A stretch of DNA of 64,000 bases from Xestospongia muta (lineage: Eukaryota; Porifera; Demospongiae; Haplosclerida; Petrosiidae): positions 2,679,135 through 2,743,134 of the forward strand of contig OY848920.1 in assembly GCA_963693285.1 (NCBI GenBank), written 5' to 3'. The translations under genes were made by a program, and so were the position numbers. The notes under the pieces were generated by a model. That model did no database searches, was not told the DNA's origin, and saw nothing but the letters and a program-made list of their open reading frames with translations. Shown one piece after another: positions 61,160 to 64,000 of the stretch (its first letter is position 1; the number at the start of each line of letters is the position of its first letter).

Positions 61160-61400
61160 TATTCTAACACTATAGCCAGTTAAATAAACAATCATTTCTG
61201 TTCTTTTTGTCAACAGCAAAACTAATTCATATTACTATTCCCTAGACCCCTCCCATTTATTATAATTAATATATACACTCCTTCCTGTTAACTTCATATT
61301 GCAGCAAAATATAAGACTTTTACAAGAAATCAACATAGAACATGTAATATAGCATGTAATTAAAGGTTTTCAGCTAATAATAGTGATGTCATATTAGTGT
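61160..61400. repeat. Dispersed repeat shared with 42305-42560
   Basis: Same orientation. Ends just before the death-domain exon here and just before the antisense fibrinogen-like fragment there. Confidence 0.8.
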
Positions 61401-61407
61401 ATTTAAG

Positions 61408-61725
61408 TTAACAATGTTGGAGACCAAGATGGCAACGTATCTCGTTTACTTTTTTTTTATTACCAATGTCATCCTCGATAGCAGTGATTATTGCATTCCA
61501 GGTAACAGGAGATGGCTGAGATGTTATCCACTTATTAATCACATCACCAAGTTTAACTTTATTGCATTTCAGACTCTGTTCTAAACCTTCTAAATCATTG
61601 TAAGTAATTTTGAGGGCTTGCCCAAGTTCATGCCAATTAGTATCAATGTCAACTAATAGTTTAAGTAATTTGTGTTCATCATGAGTACTGTTTAAAATAT
61701 CTGATGTACCAGTGAAAAAAGTACA
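61408..61725 (-). pseudogene. Orphan death-domain exon (last exon)
   Basis: After an acceptor (ctcctag) an uninterrupted 105-residue frame reads LLKLLVDIDTNWHELGQALK, ITYNDLEGLEQSL, VKLGDVINKWITSQPSPVTW, NAIITAIEDDIG and ends at TAA. The W..LG..L.I....L, then KL..V...W, then .TW..I..AI pattern fits the death or death-like domains that sponges carry in many signalling proteins. No ATG precedes it, so 5' exons are missing or lie beyond 62 kb. It could be a live final exon. Confidence 0.6.
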
Positions 61726-61739
61726 CTAGGAGAAGGCCT

Positions 61740-62640
61740 TAGATTCAAATATATATGCAACATTGATGGTATTTTGATTTGTCATTTAAATATATAAAAT
61801 TGTTAGGTGAGTTAAACATATGAGTTAAACAACTTATTAGTTTCTATATGTAGTGATTAAAGAACATTGGTCAAATAAACAATTAGTTAGAGTCATTAGT
61901 CTAGACAGCTATAAAACTAATTGATATAAGTAAACAATAATAAACTGTAAATATAAACATCAGCTGCTAGCGAAAGCAATCCGTAACTACATTGAAGAAA
62001 AAAATTAATTATAAAAATAATTATAGAACTTTGTTTTGTCCGATTTATGTCTTCTCAGTTACAAATTAAGTGTCAGCTTCCTGTTTAATTTTAAGGAAGG
62101 ACATATAGTTATATATAAAATATAAATGATATTAAAACTTCTTAAATGCTCTGGTTTATGAACATGCTCAATAAGACTATAAATAATGAACTATGGATGT
62201 GAAGATCATAATATTTATCTCATGCAACTAATCATTGTCAAATGAATCACTTTGTGCAAGCATCAATTTGAAGATTACAACACATTAATTGATAATCTTT
62301 GAAACCTGAGGTTATTAATTTTTGTTTAAATATGTAACATGTGGTGCCAAGTTGACTTTAAATGATCAAATGCATTCTTTGAAGCAATTCTAGCTCTTGA
62401 AATCCTATAATTGTAGCAATTAATGTCTGGAGAATGTGTAGTGTTAAGATCAAATGATATCATTATATTATAGTAACGTTGATAATGAGTAAGCTGAGTC
62501 ATCTATAATGTACATTGGTACATCAATCCCACTGTCCTGTCAAAATCTTTCCATTCGTTGCTTTTTGATAAAATTAGGAATTAGCAAAAACTCCGGCATC
62601 GTGTACACTGCCATGCTTTCCAACACATATGTTCCTAGTA
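61740..62640. other. Intergenic, no gene seen
   Basis: AT-rich; I found no 5' exon for the death-domain frame. Confidence 0.4.
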
Positions 62641-62794
62641 AAAGTAATCATACCACTTTCTTTTAACATATGTACAGTAACACATTAGTATTAACAATAC
62701 TAGTGTATATAGTTCTAACTTAGGTAATGTATAGTACATTTTTAATCATAACTTAGTTTAACAAACTCTGTGCTTAACACTGTTATCAATAATT

Positions 62795-63290
62795 ATGATG
62801 ATTTTCTTTAAGTTTCTCTTTTCAATCTTCTACTAGATGTGAGTTATGTCTCTTCAATTTGTATGACTGACTGTCATAGTCTACTAACTCAACATCCTCC
62901 TTCACTCTATGAACAGTATTGTTGTATTACTGAAAACAGTGGAAATACAATCAATTTAGGTGATAATAAGAGGATTAAAATCATATTTTGTCCAAGTGAT
63001 CTCCCAACTTCATGTGAAAGGTTCATTTTATCTATTTCTAAATAATTGTTCTGAAATCTGAAATGGAATGAATACTTCAGCTGTATCAGGATATTATGAC
63101 ATAGTAGATTACATCAGTGGACTTAATTTCAGTGATTATTATGAAATATTTCAAAATAGAGGTTTTGTTCCGTCAGGTAATACAAAATTCGAGCTCCTAA
63201 TGCTTCTCTCATATTAGTCTATTGTGATATGGAGGGTAATAACTGTAATGATAAGGGAGGTTGGATGGGAGTGTGTTACCTTTATGATAT
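62795..63290 (+). pseudogene. Fibrinogen-like copy 6, heavily decayed
   Basis: The upstream region is homologous but TATATAG has become TGTATAG. A lost base in the signal peptide shifts the frame (62820-62840), several more indels follow after CPSDLPTSCERF, and a piece of about 20 bp (the ...SSVYC codons) is missing near 63095. It ends after GGWMGVCYL at 63290, where antisense DNRLRE sequence begins. Confidence 0.85.
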
Positions 63291-63299
63291 ATAGCCTAG

Positions 63300-63600
63300 G
63301 ATTTGTATTCGTGTGTTATAAAGAACGTTTAGTGCAATATATAAGGTAGAGGGTAAGGTAGCATATCCTGAAAGTTTAAAGGTTGGACTGCAGTTGAATT
63401 TATTCCATTGTTGAAGTTACATCAGCAATAGCAATGGTGTCAGAATATGTAATATTTGCTGTACAATGTTCCAGCATCCAAGTGTCATTTTACTTTGTTC
63501 AGTACTGCACACAATTGGACACGTACATGTACACACTTTGTTTATGTAACAAGACATTACTAAATAGTATTGATCTGCTATCTGAAAACATCAAGAGGTA
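63300..63600 (-). pseudogene. Antisense relic of the DNRLRE-TM tail exon
   Basis: gtgttataaagaacg, gtagagggtaaggtagcata, tcctgaaagtttaaag, ttccagcatccaagt and cacacaattggacac match the 26.4-kb relic and 9194-9700 in order. No frame. Confidence 0.7.
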
Positions 63601-63780
63601 ATACAATACATTTTTAGGACCCAACCTTCATATTAATCGATAATGTGTTGTGCTAACCTCAGACCGTCCCATTGGCGTTCCATAAAATCCTATATAAAAG
63701 TAGGACTAAGGGGACCTCAGTTATTAGCTCTACTGATTCTACTGATCATACTTTGCCTTAACGAGTTATAGCAAACTAAA

Positions 63781-64000
63781 ATGAGACCTTTCCCAGTGAT
63801 TTGTTTATATTTGCTACTCTCTTTTCATTCATCAAAGGAAAAAGTACTAGTGTAACATATGTAACATATTACTATTATGAAGGACCAGGTATGCTATTGC
63901 TTTTATCTATCATTGAATCTGTACAATTATATTGTGGATGCAATAATTATACAATTAAATATCATGAAGTCAATGGTAAGCTACACTGTTAATTTTAATT
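63781..64000 (+). pseudogene. Small membrane protein copy C, frameshifted; runs out of the window
   Basis: Promoter block and ATGAGACC start match copy B, but one T fewer in the signal peptide (gtgatttgttt against gtgattttgttt) leads to an early TAA. The shifted frame then reads IFATLFSFIKGKSTSVTY and ends at a donor (63889, gtatgc). The second exon would lie beyond 64000. Confidence 0.6.

Overview
The window is AT-rich eukaryotic DNA with very short introns (typically 45-60 bp, GT..AG). The genes are of animal type: an adhesion GPCR with a GPS motif, a secreted subtilisin with somatomedin-B modules, fibrinogen-like secreted proteins, and fragments with death, ankyrin, RING, THAP and sirtuin signatures. 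Together with the compact introns and the particular fibrinogen-like family, this suggests a demosponge (Amphimedon-like). That is inference; no species marker is present.

Layout. 1-1.8 kb: dead partial copy of the neighbouring receptor gene. 1.8-6.5 kb: a complete adhesion GPCR reconstructed as 21 exons, all in phase. 7-11 kb: a relic and an intact minus-strand gene for a DNRLRE-like ectodomain, one TM segment and a PPxY tail. 12-15 kb: a decaying intron-bearing transposase gene (tnp2-like). 16.0-26.3 kb: a plus-strand gene that I join into one model, a proteinase-K-like protease followed by four Thr/Ser/Pro linker plus somatomedin-B modules (11 exons, total length divisible by three). 26.4-39 kb: gene-poor and rich in relics (Tc1/mariner, receptor pieces, sirtuin exon, dispersed repeats), with two live-looking 63-residue Cys-rich single-pass membrane protein genes. 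39.6-54.2 kb: four intact single-exon fibrinogen-like genes, with a 2.0-kb TTAA-flanked transposon carrying a P2X7-ballast-like and a THAP coding region between copies 3 and 4. 55-64 kb: broken copies of the fibrinogen-like, DNRLRE and small membrane protein families, plus orphan ankyrin and death-domain exons.

Common theme. Three secreted or surface families (fibrinogen-like, DNRLRE-TM-PPxY, small Cys-tail membrane proteins) sit together, share promoter-type sequences within each family, and show intact, frameshifted, truncated and inverted copies side by side. This is a birth-and-death cluster of extracellular or surface genes. A role in recognition or defence is a hypothesis only. Mobile elements (TTAA transposon, Tc1 relic, a MITE family, a 70-bp palindromic insertion with a 9-bp duplication) have repeatedly used the duplicated segments as targets, so several insertions can be dated against an empty paralogous site inside the same window.
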